Assembly (NCBI RefSeq): GCF_003391135.1
Contig: NZ_CP031455.1
Coordinates: 2,565,501-2,629,500, forward strand
From: Streptoverticillium olivoreticuli subsp. olivoreticuli
Lineage (GTDB): Bacteria; Actinomycetota; Actinomycetes; Streptomycetales; Streptomycetaceae
Reading direction: 5' to 3'
Length of the DNA: 64,000 nt
The translations under genes and the position numbers were made by a program. The stretch's first letter is position 1; each line of letters begins with the position of its first letter. A model generated the notes under the pieces. That model was not told the origin of the DNA. It saw only the letters and a program-made list of their open reading frames with translations, and ran no database searches. Shown here piece by piece: positions 16,595-25,142 of the stretch.

Positions 16595-17413
16595 TCAGCT
16601 CTCCGGGCGGCCCGTCGTCACGGCGTAGAACGCCACGGCCGCGGCCGCTCCGACGTTGAGGGAGTCGATGCCGTGGGCCATGGGGATACGGACCCACTCG
16701 TCGGCGGCGCGCAGGGCGCGGGCGGACAGTCCGTCGCCTTCCGCGCCGAGCATGAGCGCCACCCGGTCGAGCCGGTGCGGGGCGGCGGTGTCCATGGAGA
16801 CGGCCTTCTCGGCCGGGGTCAGGGCCAGGACCCGGAACCCGGCGGCCCGGACGGTGTCCAGGTCCTGGGGCCAGGTCTCCAGGCGGGCGTAGGGCACGGA
16901 GAAGACGGCGCCCATGGACACCTTCACGGAGCGCCGGTAGAGCGGGTCGGCGCAGTCCGGGGAGAGCAGGACGGCGTCCATGCCGAGGGCGGCCGCACTT
17001 CTGAAGATCGCACCGATGTTGGTGTGGTCCACCAGGCTTTCGAGGATGGCGACACGCCGGGCGTCCCGCAGCAGTTCACCGGCGTCCGGGAGCGGTTTGC
17101 GCGCCATGGAGGCGAGGGCGCCGCGGTGGACGTGGTAGCCGGTGACCCGCTCGGCGAGCTCGGGGGTGACGGTGTAGACGGGGGCGTCGCTCCCGTCGAT
17201 GACGTCGCGCATGACGTCGACCCACTTGGCCGTGAGCAGCATGGACCGCATCGCGTACCCGGCCTGCCCGGCCCGCCTGATGACCTTCTCGCCCTCGGCG
17301 ATGAAGAGTCCTTCGGCGGGCTCGCGCCTGCGCCGCAGCTCGACGTCGGTGAGGCCGGTGTAGTCGTGCAGCCTGGGGTCGTCGGGGTCGTCGATGGTGA
17401 TGAGCTCGGCCAT
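16595..17413 (-). CDS. SpoU/TrmH-family RNA 2'-O-methyltransferase
   Basis: 272 aa. A substrate-binding N-terminal domain (about 1-110; FIAEGEKVIRRA) precedes the SPOUT knot domain with the three family motifs: VDHTNIGAIFRSAAALG, MLGAEGDGLS and IPMAHGIDSLNVGAAAAV. It should methylate a ribose in rRNA or tRNA using SAM. It lies 28 bp downstream of cobA, in the same direction, and is likely cotranscribed with the cobalamin genes, although no functional link is known. Exact target position cannot be read from sequence. Confidence 0.93.
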   Translation of the reverse strand: MAELITIDDPDDPRLHDYTGLTDVELRRRREPAEGLFIAEGEKVIRRAGQAGYAMRSMLLTAKWVDVMRDVIDGSDAPVYTVTPELAERVTGYHVHRGALASMARKPLPDAGELLRDARRVAILESLVDHTNIGAIFRSAAALGMDAVLLSPDCADPLYRRSVKVSMGAVFSVPYARLETWPQDLDTVRAAGFRVLALTPAEKAVSMDTAAPHRLDRVALMLGAEGDGLSARALRAADEWVRIPMAHGIDSLNVGAAAAVAFYAVTTGRPES

Positions 17414-17441
17414 GCTGTGTCCTGGTCCTCGTTGGTGCGGG

Positions 17442-18677
17442 TCAGCCGCGGGGCTGCGGGCCGACCGTCACGACGTCGCCGATCACGATGACGGCCGGGG
17501 GGCGTATGCCCTCCGCCCTGACCCGCTCCCCCGCGGTGGCGAGGGTCGCGTCGATGCGGCGCTGGGCGGCGGTCGTCCCTTCCTGGACCACCGCGACGGG
17601 GGTGTCGGCGGGGCGGCCGTGGTGGATGAGGGTGGCGGCGATCGCGCCGATGTTCTCCACCGACATCAGCAGCACGAGCGTGCCGCGCAGCTTGGCGAGG
17701 GCGGCCCAGTCGACGAGGGAGCGCGCGTCGTCGGGGGCGACGTGCCCGCTGACGACGGTGAACTCGTGGGCCACGCCCCGGTGGGTGACCGGGATCCCCG
17801 CGGCGGCGGGCACGCTGATGGTGCTGGAGATGCCGGGTACGACGGTGCAGGGGATGCCCTGCTCGGCCAGCGCCTGGACCTCTTCCATGCCGCGGCCGAA
17901 GACGAAGGGGTCGCCGCCCTTCAGCCGGACCACGGTCTTCCCGGCGCGGGCGTGCTCGACGAGGGCGTTGTTGATGGCCTCCTGGGCCATGAACCGGCCG
18001 TACGGGATCTTCGCCGCGTCGATCACCTCGACGTGCGGCGGGAGTTCGTCGAGGAGGTCGCGGGGGCCGAGGCGGTCGGCGATGACCACGTCCGCCTCCG
18101 CGAGCAGCCTGCGGCCGCGCACGGTGATCAGGTCGGGGTCGCCGGGCCCGCCGCCGACGAGGGCGACGCTGCCGGGGCCGGTGCCGCGGTAGCGCGGGGC
18201 GGCGAGGGAGCCGTCGCGCAGGCCCTCCACGACGGCGTCGCGCACGGCGGCGGAGCGGCGCGGGTCCTGGCCGGTGAGCACGGCGACGGTGACGCCCTCG
18301 CTGCGGCCGGTGGCCGGGGTCCAGGCGGTGGCCGCGGCGGCGTCGTCGCTGCGCACGGCCCACACCCGGCGGGCCTCCGCCTCGGCGGAGGCCGCCTCGT
18401 TGGCGGCCGGGTCGTCGGTGGAGATCAGCGCGTACCAGGCGCCGTCCAGGTCGCCGTCCAGGTAACGGCGGCGCTCCCAGCGGAATTCGCCCGCTTCCGC
18501 CATGGCCTCGACGGAGGGGGTGGCGGACGGGGAGATCAGAGTGACGTCCGCGCCGGCGGCGAGCAGCGCGGGCAGTCGGCGCTGGGCGACCTGGCCGCCA
18601 CCGAGGACAACGACGCGCCGGCCGGAGAGGCGCAGTCCGACGGGGTATGCGCTTTCGCTGCGCGCGGGCTCGGCCAT
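17442..18677 (-). CDS. cobA: siroheme/cobalamin synthase: precorrin-2 dehydrogenase fused to uroporphyrinogen-III methyltransferase
   Basis: 411 aa with GGAGGAG before the ATG. The N-terminal domain (about 1-150) has a dinucleotide fold (VVVLGGGQVAQRRL, ISTDDPAANEA) of the CysG-B/precorrin-2 dehydrogenase type. The C-terminal domain (about 165-405) is SUMT, with VGGGPGDPDLITVRG, VIADRLG, VRLKGGDPFVFGRG and VVPGISS. It makes precorrin-2 from uroporphyrinogen III with two SAM and can oxidise it to sirohydrochlorin. The ferrochelatase part of E. coli CysG is not evident. It follows cobT on the same strand, as a late step provider for the B12 genes here, or for siroheme. Confidence 0.93.
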   Translation of the reverse strand: MAEPARSESAYPVGLRLSGRRVVVLGGGQVAQRRLPALLAAGADVTLISPSATPSVEAMAEAGEFRWERRRYLDGDLDGAWYALISTDDPAANEAASAEAEARRVWAVRSDDAAAATAWTPATGRSEGVTVAVLTGQDPRRSAAVRDAVVEGLRDGSLAAPRYRGTGPGSVALVGGGPGDPDLITVRGRRLLAEADVVIADRLGPRDLLDELPPHVEVIDAAKIPYGRFMAQEAINNALVEHARAGKTVVRLKGGDPFVFGRGMEEVQALAEQGIPCTVVPGISSTISVPAAAGIPVTHRGVAHEFTVVSGHVAPDDARSLVDWAALAKLRGTLVLLMSVENIGAIAATLIHHGRPADTPVAVVQEGTTAAQRRIDATLATAGERVRAEGIRPPAVIVIGDVVTVGPQPRG

Positions 18678-18730
18678 GGCTCCTCCGGAGTGGCTGGTCA
18701 GGGTGCTGGTGACACTCTATGGGCTCCCGC

Positions 18731-18805
18731 ACAGGGGCCCGTCCCCTGTCCGGGTTCCGGGGGTTGCGCCCCGTCAGGGGCGCGGGGAACTGCGCGACCG
18801 GCCAC
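18731..18805. repeat. Streptomyces-type GC-rich intergenic repeat
   Basis: It contains an ACAGGGG/CCCCTGT hairpin followed by the sequence GGGGCGCGGGGAACTGCGCG, a phrase I recall as a very common intergenic element in Streptomyces genomes. It lies between cobT and cobA. Confidence 0.5.
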
Positions 18806-18835
18806 GGACGACCCGCGGACGCGATCCGGGCTCAC

Positions 18836-18871
18836 GCCCCACCCCGGTGGGCTCGACCGGCGGGGTGGGGC
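18836..18871 (-). terminator. hairpin downstream of cobT
   Basis: An 11-bp perfect stem, GCCCCACCCCG with its complement, and a 14-base loop, starting 16 bases after the cobT stop. No T-tract, as usual in Streptomyces. Confidence 0.55.
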
Positions 18872-18886
18872 GGAGTCCCGGAAGGG

Positions 18887-21800
18887 TCAGCCCTTCTCGG
18901 TGACACCCGCGGCATCGAACGTCGCCACCTCGTGCATCGCCCGCGCGGCGCTCTGCACGACCGGCAGGGCCAGCAGCGCGCCCGTGCCCTCGCCGAGGCG
19001 GAGGTCGAGGTCGACCAGCGGGCGCAGGCCCAGCTTGGTCAGGGCCGCGACGTGGCCCGGCTCCGCGCTGCGGTGACCGGCGATGCACGCGGCCAGCGCC
19101 TCGGGGGCGATCGCCCGCGCCACCAGCGCGGCCGCCCCGGCGCTCACGCCGTCCAGGATCACGGGCGTGCGCAGCGACGCGCCGCCCAGGATCAGGCCGA
19201 CGAGCGCGGCGTGCTCCAGGCCGCCGACCGCGGCGAGGACGCCGATCGGGTCCTTCGGGTCCGGCTGGTGGAGTTCGAGCGCGCGCCGGACGACGTCGAC
19301 CTTGCGGGCGTGCATCTCGTCGTTGATGCCCGTGCCGCGGCCGGTGATCTCGGCGGGGTCCGCCTCGGTGTAGACGGCGATGAGGGCGGCCGACACGGTG
19401 GTGTTGGCGATGCCCATCTCGCCGGTCAGCAGCGCCTTGTTGCCCGCCGCGACGAGGTCGCGGGCCGTCTCGATGCCCACCTCGATCGCGCGCAGCGCCT
19501 CTTCGCGGGACATCGCGGCGCCGGTCGTGAAGTCGCTCGTGCCGGGCCGGATCTTGCGCGGGAGGAGACCGGGGGTGCTGGGCAGGTCGCCCGCGACGCC
19601 GACGTCCACGACGCAGACCTCGGCGCCGACCTGGTTGGCGAAGGCGTTGCACACGGCGCCGCCGCCCAGGAAGTTGGCGACCATCTGCGAGGTGACCTCC
19701 TGCGGCCACGCCGTGACGCCCTGGGCGTGCACGCCGTGGTCGCCCGCGAAGATCGCCACGGCGGCGGGCTCCGGGATCGGCGGCGGGCACTTGCGGGACA
19801 GTCCGCACAGCTGCGCGGAGATGATCTCCAGCATGCCGAGCGCGCCGGACGGCTTGGTCATCCGCTTCTGGCGCTCCCACGCCTCGCCGAGCGCCTTGGC
19901 GTCCAGCGGCCGGATGCCGCGCAGGGTCTCCGAGAGGAGGTCGTGCGGGTCCTCGCCGGGCAGCGCGCGCCGCCCGTACGTCTCCTCGTGCACGACCCAC
20001 GACAGGGGGCGCCGCTTGGCCCAGCCCGCCTGCATCAGCTCGGGCTCGTCGGGGAACTCGTCGACGTACCCGACGCAGAGGTAGGCGACGACCTCCAGGT
20101 GCTCGGGCAGCCCGAGTTCGCGCACCATCTCCCGCTCGTCGAAGAAGCTGACCCAGCCGACGCCGAGCCCTTCGGCGCGCGCGGCGAGCCAGAGATTCTC
20201 GACGGCGAGCGCGGAGGAGTACGGGGCCATCTGCGGCTGGGTGTGCCGGCCGAGGGTGTGGCGGCCGCCGCGGGTGGGGTCGGCGGTGACGACGATGTTG
20301 ACGGGCGTGTCGAGGATCGCCTCGATCTTCAGTTCCTTGAACTGCTTGGCCCGCGCCTTGGGGAGGGACTTGGCGTACGCGTCGCGCTGACGCGCCGCCA
20401 GCTCGTGCATCGCCTGCCGGGTCTCGGCGGAGCGGATGACGACGAAGTCCCAGGGCTGGGAGTGCCCGACGCTCGGCGCGGTGTGCGCGGCCTCCAGGAC
20501 GCGCAGCAGCACCTCGTGCGGGATGGGGTCGGTGCGGAAGCCCTTGCGGATGTCGCGCCGTTCCCGCATCACGCGGTGGACGGCGGCGCGCTCCGCGTCG
20601 CCGTAGCCGACGGCCGCGGGGCCGGCCGGCTCCTCGTACACCACCTCCGGTGCCTCCTCGGGCGTGGGAGCGGACTGCACGGGCCCGGGGGCCGGGTCCG
20701 GCTCCGCGGTGGCCTCGGCGGCGACGGCGGTGCGCGGCGCGGGGACGGCCACGGGCTCGGCGGCGGGGACCGGCTCCTGCTGCGGGGCGGGGATGTGCGC
20801 GGCGGCGGGTGCCGCCTGCTCCTCCTGCTGCGCGGGTACGGGCTCCACGGCGTCGGGCGCGGTCGCCTCGGCCGGTACGGGCCGCGGCTCGGCGTGCACG
20901 ACCGCGGTGTCCTGTGCGGGGGCGGCGGTCTGCCGAACCATCGTGTCCTGCGGCCGGGGTACGAGGTGCACGTCCTCGGAGACCTGCTCCTGCGGTGCGG
21001 CCTCCTGCTCGACGACCGGTGCCTGCGGCGCGACGGCCTCGACGGCTGCGACGGGCGCGGGGGCCTGCGGCTGCCGGGCGGCCTCGGGGGCCGGTGCGGC
21101 CTGCGGCTCGGGGGCAACAGCCGTGACGGGAGCGGCCGGTACGGGCTCGGCGGCCTCGGCGACCGGGGCCGGGACCTGCTCGGGAGCGGCGGCGGCCGGG
21201 GCCGCCGGCGCCTCCTCGGAAAGCGGCACGGCGACGGGAACCGGCTGTCCGGAACCGGCGTCTACAGATGCGGGCGCCTCCACCACGGCCGGCGCGGGCT
21301 GCGGCGCCTCGGCGGCCACCGGTGCCGGGACCTGCTCTGCGGCCGCTTCGGTGACGCCGCCGGTTCCGGCGGCTTCGTCCTCGACGGCATTGTTCATGGC
21401 GACAGCGGGAGCCTCGGTGACAGCAGTGCCCTCGACGGCGACCGGAGCCTGCTGCGCGCTGTCGACGGCCGGTGCCACGGCCACGGGGACCTGCTCACCG
21501 GAACCGGCGTCCGCGTACACCGGGGCGGCCCCGGCGGGCGCGGCCTCCTGCGGTACGGGCGCGGGCCGGTCGCTCTCCTGGACCTGGACGGGCTCCACGG
21601 CCGGACCCGTCGGCTCGGGCAGGGGCTCGGGCGCGACGTGCGCGTCGGCGGGCGCGGCCCGGGGTGCCTCGGAGGATACGGGCGCGGCCTCCGCGACAGC
21701 GGTGACGGCGACCTGGGGTGCGGCCTGGTGCACGGGCGCCACCGGCTCGGCCACGACGGGCTCGGCCGCGACCGGCGGAGCCATGACGGCTGACGTCACG

Positions 21801-22678
21801 TCAACAGGCACCTCGGCAGGTGCGGCGGCGGGCTCGCTCCGTGCCACGGCCGGTGCCACCGGCTGCTGTGTGACGACCGGGTGTTCGGCCGGGATCTGCT
21901 CGGCGGCGACGGCCTCCGTGCCCGGCGCGGTCTGTCCGGAACCGTCGGCGACTATCCCGTGGCCCGTGTCGGCCGGGTGTGCGGCGGTGCCCTGCGCGGG
22001 CACGAAGGCGACGGCGGGAGCCGCGGGCGCTTCCGCGACCGGCGCGGGAGCCGGCTCCGCCACGGGTTCGGCGACGGGTGCCGGGGCGGGCTCCGCGGCC
22101 ACGTGCTGCGGCTGCGCGTCCCAGGTGCCCGGCTGCTGCTGCGGCACCTCGCCGAGCCGCGGGGCCTGCTGGACGTCCGCGTCCTCGTGCGGGACGTCGA
22201 GGTATTCGGGGCCCTGGCCCGGCGTCACGGGCGGCGCGGGCTGGCGCCCGGGCGCGGGCGCCTGGTGCGGGGCCGCCGGGCCGCGGTCGGCGAGGGAGCG
22301 CACGACCCCGCCCGTGGGATCCGGCACGGGCGGGCCCATGTGCAGGGGGCGCCGCGGGGCGGCGGGCGCGGCAGGGGCGGCGGACGCGGGCGGCGTCCGG
22401 ACGTCGCCGTAGTCGACGGAGCCGGTGTCGCGGCCGCCGGTCTCGTGCGTGCCGCCCTGGACGGCGGGCTGTTCCATCCAGGCGCCCTGGGCGCCCGGCA
22501 TCAGCAGGAGGTCGTCCTCCTCGGCGCCGTCCGCCTCACCACCGTGGTCCAGGAAGGTGTAGGCGGCCGGGGCGCCGGGATCGGCAGGGGCCACGGCATC
22601 CGCGGGGAACGAGGGGCCGGGAAGCTCGCCTGCGTTCTCCGGCTGTCCCTCGCCCGGGAACTGGCCGGTGTCGGTCAT
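18887..22678 (-). CDS. cobT: BluB-CobT fusion with giant low-complexity N-terminal region
   Basis: 1263 aa. Residues about 100-690 are a Pro/Ala/Glu/Val-rich, presumably disordered region with recurrent phrases such as DAGSG followed by VPVAVA. Residues about 690-905 are a BluB/nitroreductase-type flavin domain (RRDIRKGF, APSVGHSQPWDFVVI, GWVSFFDEREM), expected to make 5,6-dimethylbenzimidazole from FMN. Residues about 915-1263 are CobT, with AGDHGVHAQGVTAWP and the catalytic Glu in LGEGTGALLA, which activates that base with nicotinate mononucleotide. The two consecutive steps of lower-ligand assembly are thus in one chain. A conserved LLLMPGAQGAWME peptide lies near residue 60. Translation is coupled to a 6-codon leader. 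Confidence 0.93.
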   Translation of the reverse strand: MTDTGQFPGEGQPENAGELPGPSFPADAVAPADPGAPAAYTFLDHGGEADGAEEDDLLLMPGAQGAWMEQPAVQGGTHETGGRDTGSVDYGDVRTPPASAAPAAPAAPRRPLHMGPPVPDPTGGVVRSLADRGPAAPHQAPAPGRQPAPPVTPGQGPEYLDVPHEDADVQQAPRLGEVPQQQPGTWDAQPQHVAAEPAPAPVAEPVAEPAPAPVAEAPAAPAVAFVPAQGTAAHPADTGHGIVADGSGQTAPGTEAVAAEQIPAEHPVVTQQPVAPAVARSEPAAAPAEVPVDVTSAVMAPPVAAEPVVAEPVAPVHQAAPQVAVTAVAEAAPVSSEAPRAAPADAHVAPEPLPEPTGPAVEPVQVQESDRPAPVPQEAAPAGAAPVYADAGSGEQVPVAVAPAVDSAQQAPVAVEGTAVTEAPAVAMNNAVEDEAAGTGGVTEAAAEQVPAPVAAEAPQPAPAVVEAPASVDAGSGQPVPVAVPLSEEAPAAPAAAAPEQVPAPVAEAAEPVPAAPVTAVAPEPQAAPAPEAARQPQAPAPVAAVEAVAPQAPVVEQEAAPQEQVSEDVHLVPRPQDTMVRQTAAPAQDTAVVHAEPRPVPAEATAPDAVEPVPAQQEEQAAPAAAHIPAPQQEPVPAAEPVAVPAPRTAVAAEATAEPDPAPGPVQSAPTPEEAPEVVYEEPAGPAAVGYGDAERAAVHRVMRERRDIRKGFRTDPIPHEVLLRVLEAAHTAPSVGHSQPWDFVVIRSAETRQAMHELAARQRDAYAKSLPKARAKQFKELKIEAILDTPVNIVVTADPTRGGRHTLGRHTQPQMAPYSSALAVENLWLAARAEGLGVGWVSFFDEREMVRELGLPEHLEVVAYLCVGYVDEFPDEPELMQAGWAKRRPLSWVVHEETYGRRALPGEDPHDLLSETLRGIRPLDAKALGEAWERQKRMTKPSGALGMLEIISAQLCGLSRKCPPPIPEPAAVAIFAGDHGVHAQGVTAWPQEVTSQMVANFLGGGAVCNAFANQVGAEVCVVDVGVAGDLPSTPGLLPRKIRPGTSDFTTGAAMSREEALRAIEVGIETARDLVAAGNKALLTGEMGIANTTVSAALIAVYTEADPAEITGRGTGINDEMHARKVDVVRRALELHQPDPKDPIGVLAAVGGLEHAALVGLILGGASLRTPVILDGVSAGAAALVARAIAPEALAACIAGHRSAEPGHVAALTKLGLRPLVDLDLRLGEGTGALLALPVVQSAARAMHEVATFDAAGVTEKG

Positions 22679-22695
22679 GCGTACCCCTCGCCCAT
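22675..22695 (-). CDS. 6-codon leader ORF (MGEGYA) coupled to cobT
   Basis: ATG GGC GAG GGG TAC GCA TGA is preceded by AAGGAG (22704-22709) at ideal spacing. Its stop overlaps the cobT ATG (ATGA). Inside it, GAGGGG can also act as the cobT Shine-Dalgarno, so ribosomes terminating on the mini-ORF could reinitiate at cobT. Confidence 0.5.
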   Translation of the reverse strand: MGEGYA

Positions 22696-22896
22696 CGGTA
22701 GTGCTCCTTCCAACCGCTCACGCCCATAGTCAAGAACGAGCGTCCATGCCTCGCGGCACGTTGCATGTCGCCCGCCCCTACCTTGCCGTGCTCCCGCCAA
22801 AAGGAGGGAACGTTCGGGACATTGACGACTGTGGTGTCGGACACCGAGGGGCGGTACAACGATCCGCAACCCTACCCTCCGCCCGGCGCGCCGGGC

Positions 22897-24150
22897 TCAC
22901 AGGTGGGTGTGGCGACCACTCAGGAGGAAGGCCACGGCGCGCTCGCGCTCGGTCCACGCGCCGGTGTCGAGCTCCACCGCCTGGAGCAGCGCGCACTCCA
23001 CGGCGTAGCCGCCCTCGGCGAGCGCCCGGCCGATGGCCTCGGCCTCGTCGCGGGTCGCGGCGTGGGCGACGATCCGCTCGGGCCGGCGCGCGGCGCACGC
23101 GGCGACGACGGGCGCTCCCCCGCCGCCGACGCGGACGACGTCGGGTTCGGGGAGGTCCTCCAGGACCTGGGGGGCGGTGCCGTGGACGACCTGGAGCTGT
23201 ACGCCGTAGCGGCGGGCGGCGGCGGTGGTGCGGGCGCAGGCGTCGGCGTCGCGGTCGACGGCGATGACGGCGGCGCCGAACCGGGCGGCCTCGACGGAGG
23301 CCGCTCCGCTCGCGGACCCGATGTCCCAGACGAGGTCGCCCACGCGGGGCCCCAGCCGGGCCAGTTGGGCGGCGCGCAGTTCGGCGGACTCGCCTTCGCC
23401 GAGACCGGCGCCGTAGGCGTCGGAGGGCAGGGCCCAGCCGCGGACGGCCGGGGGGTAGCCGGGGTCGCGGCCCGCGATCCAGCCGCCGGCGGTGCGCTGC
23501 CGGGTGGCTCCCCAGCCCTGGGCCGCGGGCTGGGCGGCACCGGGGCCCGAGCCGCCGATGACGATGACGACGTTGGGGTCGCGCCAGGTGTGGTCGGGGA
23601 CCTTGTCGGAGGTGAGGACGGTGACCTGTTCGCGGTCGGTGCCCAGTTCCTCGCAGATGACGAAGGTGCGGTGCACGGGCCCGAGGAGGAGGGCGAGTTC
23701 GGCGGGGCCCGCGCCGGGCGAGGTGAGGACGGCGACCTTGGTGTGGGCGCGGCAGACGTTGACGGCGCGCCGCAGGTCGCGGCTGTGGGCGACGACGACC
23801 TGGGCGTCGTCCCAGGGCATGCCCACGCGGGCGAAGGCGGTGGCGACGGCGGAGACGGCGGGGACGACCTCGACCTCCAGGCCGTGCTGGGGGGCGCGCA
23901 GGGCGCGCACGACGCCGAAGAAGCCGGGGTCGCCGTCGGCGAGGACCACGGCGGAGCCGCGGTGTCCGGCGATGCGGCGGGCGGCGAGGTCGACGCTGCC
24001 GAGCCTGACGCGTTCGGCGGTGGGCGGGACCTCGGGCAGTGCGAGGTGGTATCCCGCGCCCGCCACCAGGGTGGCGGCGGCCAGGGCCGAGCGGGCCGTG
24101 TCCGTCAGCGGTGAGCCGTCCCACCCGATCACCGTGACCCGGTCGGCCAT
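22897..24150 (-). CDS. cobL: precorrin-6Y C5,15-methyltransferase (decarboxylating), CbiE-CbiT fusion
   Basis: 417 aa from the ATG at 24150 with AGGAG ten bases upstream. The N-terminal half is a CbiE-type tetrapyrrole methylase (VTVIGWDGSPL, VVLADGDPGFFG, VVPAVSAVATAFARVGMPWDDA). The C-terminal half is a CbiT-type SAM methyltransferase (LGPRVGDLVWDIGSASGAASVEAA, VIAVDRDADAC). Together they methylate C5 and C15 and remove a carboxylate during corrin ring synthesis. The linker carries the WALPSDAYG segment usual at the start of CbiT. It is the first of three co-directional cobalamin genes. No cobalamin riboswitch was recognised upstream. Confidence 0.95.
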   Translation of the reverse strand: MADRVTVIGWDGSPLTDTARSALAAATLVAGAGYHLALPEVPPTAERVRLGSVDLAARRIAGHRGSAVVLADGDPGFFGVVRALRAPQHGLEVEVVPAVSAVATAFARVGMPWDDAQVVVAHSRDLRRAVNVCRAHTKVAVLTSPGAGPAELALLLGPVHRTFVICEELGTDREQVTVLTSDKVPDHTWRDPNVVIVIGGSGPGAAQPAAQGWGATRQRTAGGWIAGRDPGYPPAVRGWALPSDAYGAGLGEGESAELRAAQLARLGPRVGDLVWDIGSASGAASVEAARFGAAVIAVDRDADACARTTAAARRYGVQLQVVHGTAPQVLEDLPEPDVVRVGGGGAPVVAACAARRPERIVAHAATRDEAEAIGRALAEGGYAVECALLQAVELDTGAWTERERAVAFLLSGRHTHL

Positions 24151-24311
24151 CGTCGTCAGTCTCCTGGGGCTCGTTGTCGCGGGTCGGTAGCCCACACAGG
24201 CGTGGGCAGGGTGAGGTTACCCCGGTCGGTCCGGGCCGGAGGGCGCGCGGACGGTCCGGAAGTGGGCGCGTGCGGTCGTACGGGCGGGTGCGCCCGCGGG
24301 CGTGCGCCGGT

Positions 24312-24953
24312 TCAGCGCCAGTCGCGGAAGGCTCCCGCGTAGCCGGGGCCGCTCGCGTGCTGTTCGCGCACCTCGTCGAGGTCCTCGGGGAGCAGGCTCC
24401 AGACGATGAGGTCGCTGCGGATCTCCGTCCAGCTGCCGTCGGCCGTGCGGCCGCGGCCTATCCAGGCGTTGCGCAGGACTCCCTCGCTGATGCAGCCGAT
24501 CTTCTGGGCGACCTGCTGGGAGGCGGTGTTGTCGGCCGCGGTGCGCAGTTCGAGGCGCTCGAACCGCTGGTCGCGGAAGAGCCATTCGGCGACGGCGAGC
24601 ACGGATTCGCAGGCGTAGCCCTCGCCGCGGGCCCAGGGGGCGACGACATAGCCGATCTCGGCGGAGAGGGTGCGCCAGTCGGTGTGGTGCAGGTGCACGC
24701 AGCCCACGAGGCGCTGGGTGAGGAACTCGGTGACCGCAAAGACGATTCCGCGCCCCTGGGTGCGCTCGGCGGGCGCCTGGCGCAGCGCCCAGTCGCGGGC
24801 GTCGGCGGTGGTGTAGGGGTGGGGCGCGGAGGTCCAGGCGGTGACGAGCTCGTCGTTCATCATCTCGGCGAGCGCGGGCACGTCCTGGGCGTCGAACGGG
24901 CGCAGCACCAGCCGGTCCGTACTGATGGAGATGTCCGGAAAGGTGGATGTCAT
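24312..24953 (-). CDS. GNAT acetyltransferase (RimJ/RimL-like)
   Basis: 213 aa from the ATG at 24953 with GGAG eight bases upstream. It has the RimJ/L layout: TDRLVLRPFDAQDVPAL at the N-terminus, EIGYVVAPWARGEGYACES for acetyl-CoA binding, and RLELRTAADNTASQQVAQKIG. Such enzymes acetylate protein N-termini or antibiotics/amino groups; the substrate is unknown. It lies alone between cobL and the met transporter, whose terminator precedes it. Confidence 0.9.
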   Translation of the reverse strand: MTSTFPDISISTDRLVLRPFDAQDVPALAEMMNDELVTAWTSAPHPYTTADARDWALRQAPAERTQGRGIVFAVTEFLTQRLVGCVHLHHTDWRTLSAEIGYVVAPWARGEGYACESVLAVAEWLFRDQRFERLELRTAADNTASQQVAQKIGCISEGVLRNAWIGRGRTADGSWTEIRSDLIVWSLLPEDLDEVREQHASGPGYAGAFRDWR

Positions 24954-25055
24954 GTGCTGCTCCAACGCCGGGGAGGGTGGGCTCGGGACGGTCTCGGTCC
25001 GGGCTTCGGGTGCACCAGCATGCAGCATGGGTGCGCGGGTGCGCCAAGCGCGACC

Positions 25056-25110
25056 CCGTACGGCCGCAGGCCCGTGCACGTCGAGGGTGCGCGGGCCTGC
25101 GGCCGTACGG
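25056..25110 (-). terminator. terminator of the metNIQ operon
   Basis: A perfect 19-bp stem (arms 25056-25074 and 25092-25110, CCGTACGGCCGCAGGCCCG and complement) with a 17-base loop, about 33 bases after the metQ stop. Confidence 0.65.
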
Positions 25111-25142
25111 GCGGCGGTGGGTGTCCGGTCGCGGGGCCGGGA

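Noticed and set aside
18719..21793. 1024-codon plus-strand frame, Gly/Arg-rich
   Set aside because: Antisense to the BluB-CobT gene. Its Gly/Arg repeats arise from the reverse of Pro/Ala-rich codons, and no start signals are present.
20664..22412. 582-codon plus-strand frame rich in Gly/Ala/Thr/Ser
   Set aside because: Another shadow of the low-complexity linker of cobT.
22679..22896. cobalamin riboswitch before cobT
   Set aside because: No B12-box-like sequence could be recognised in this gap, or in the cobL upstream region.
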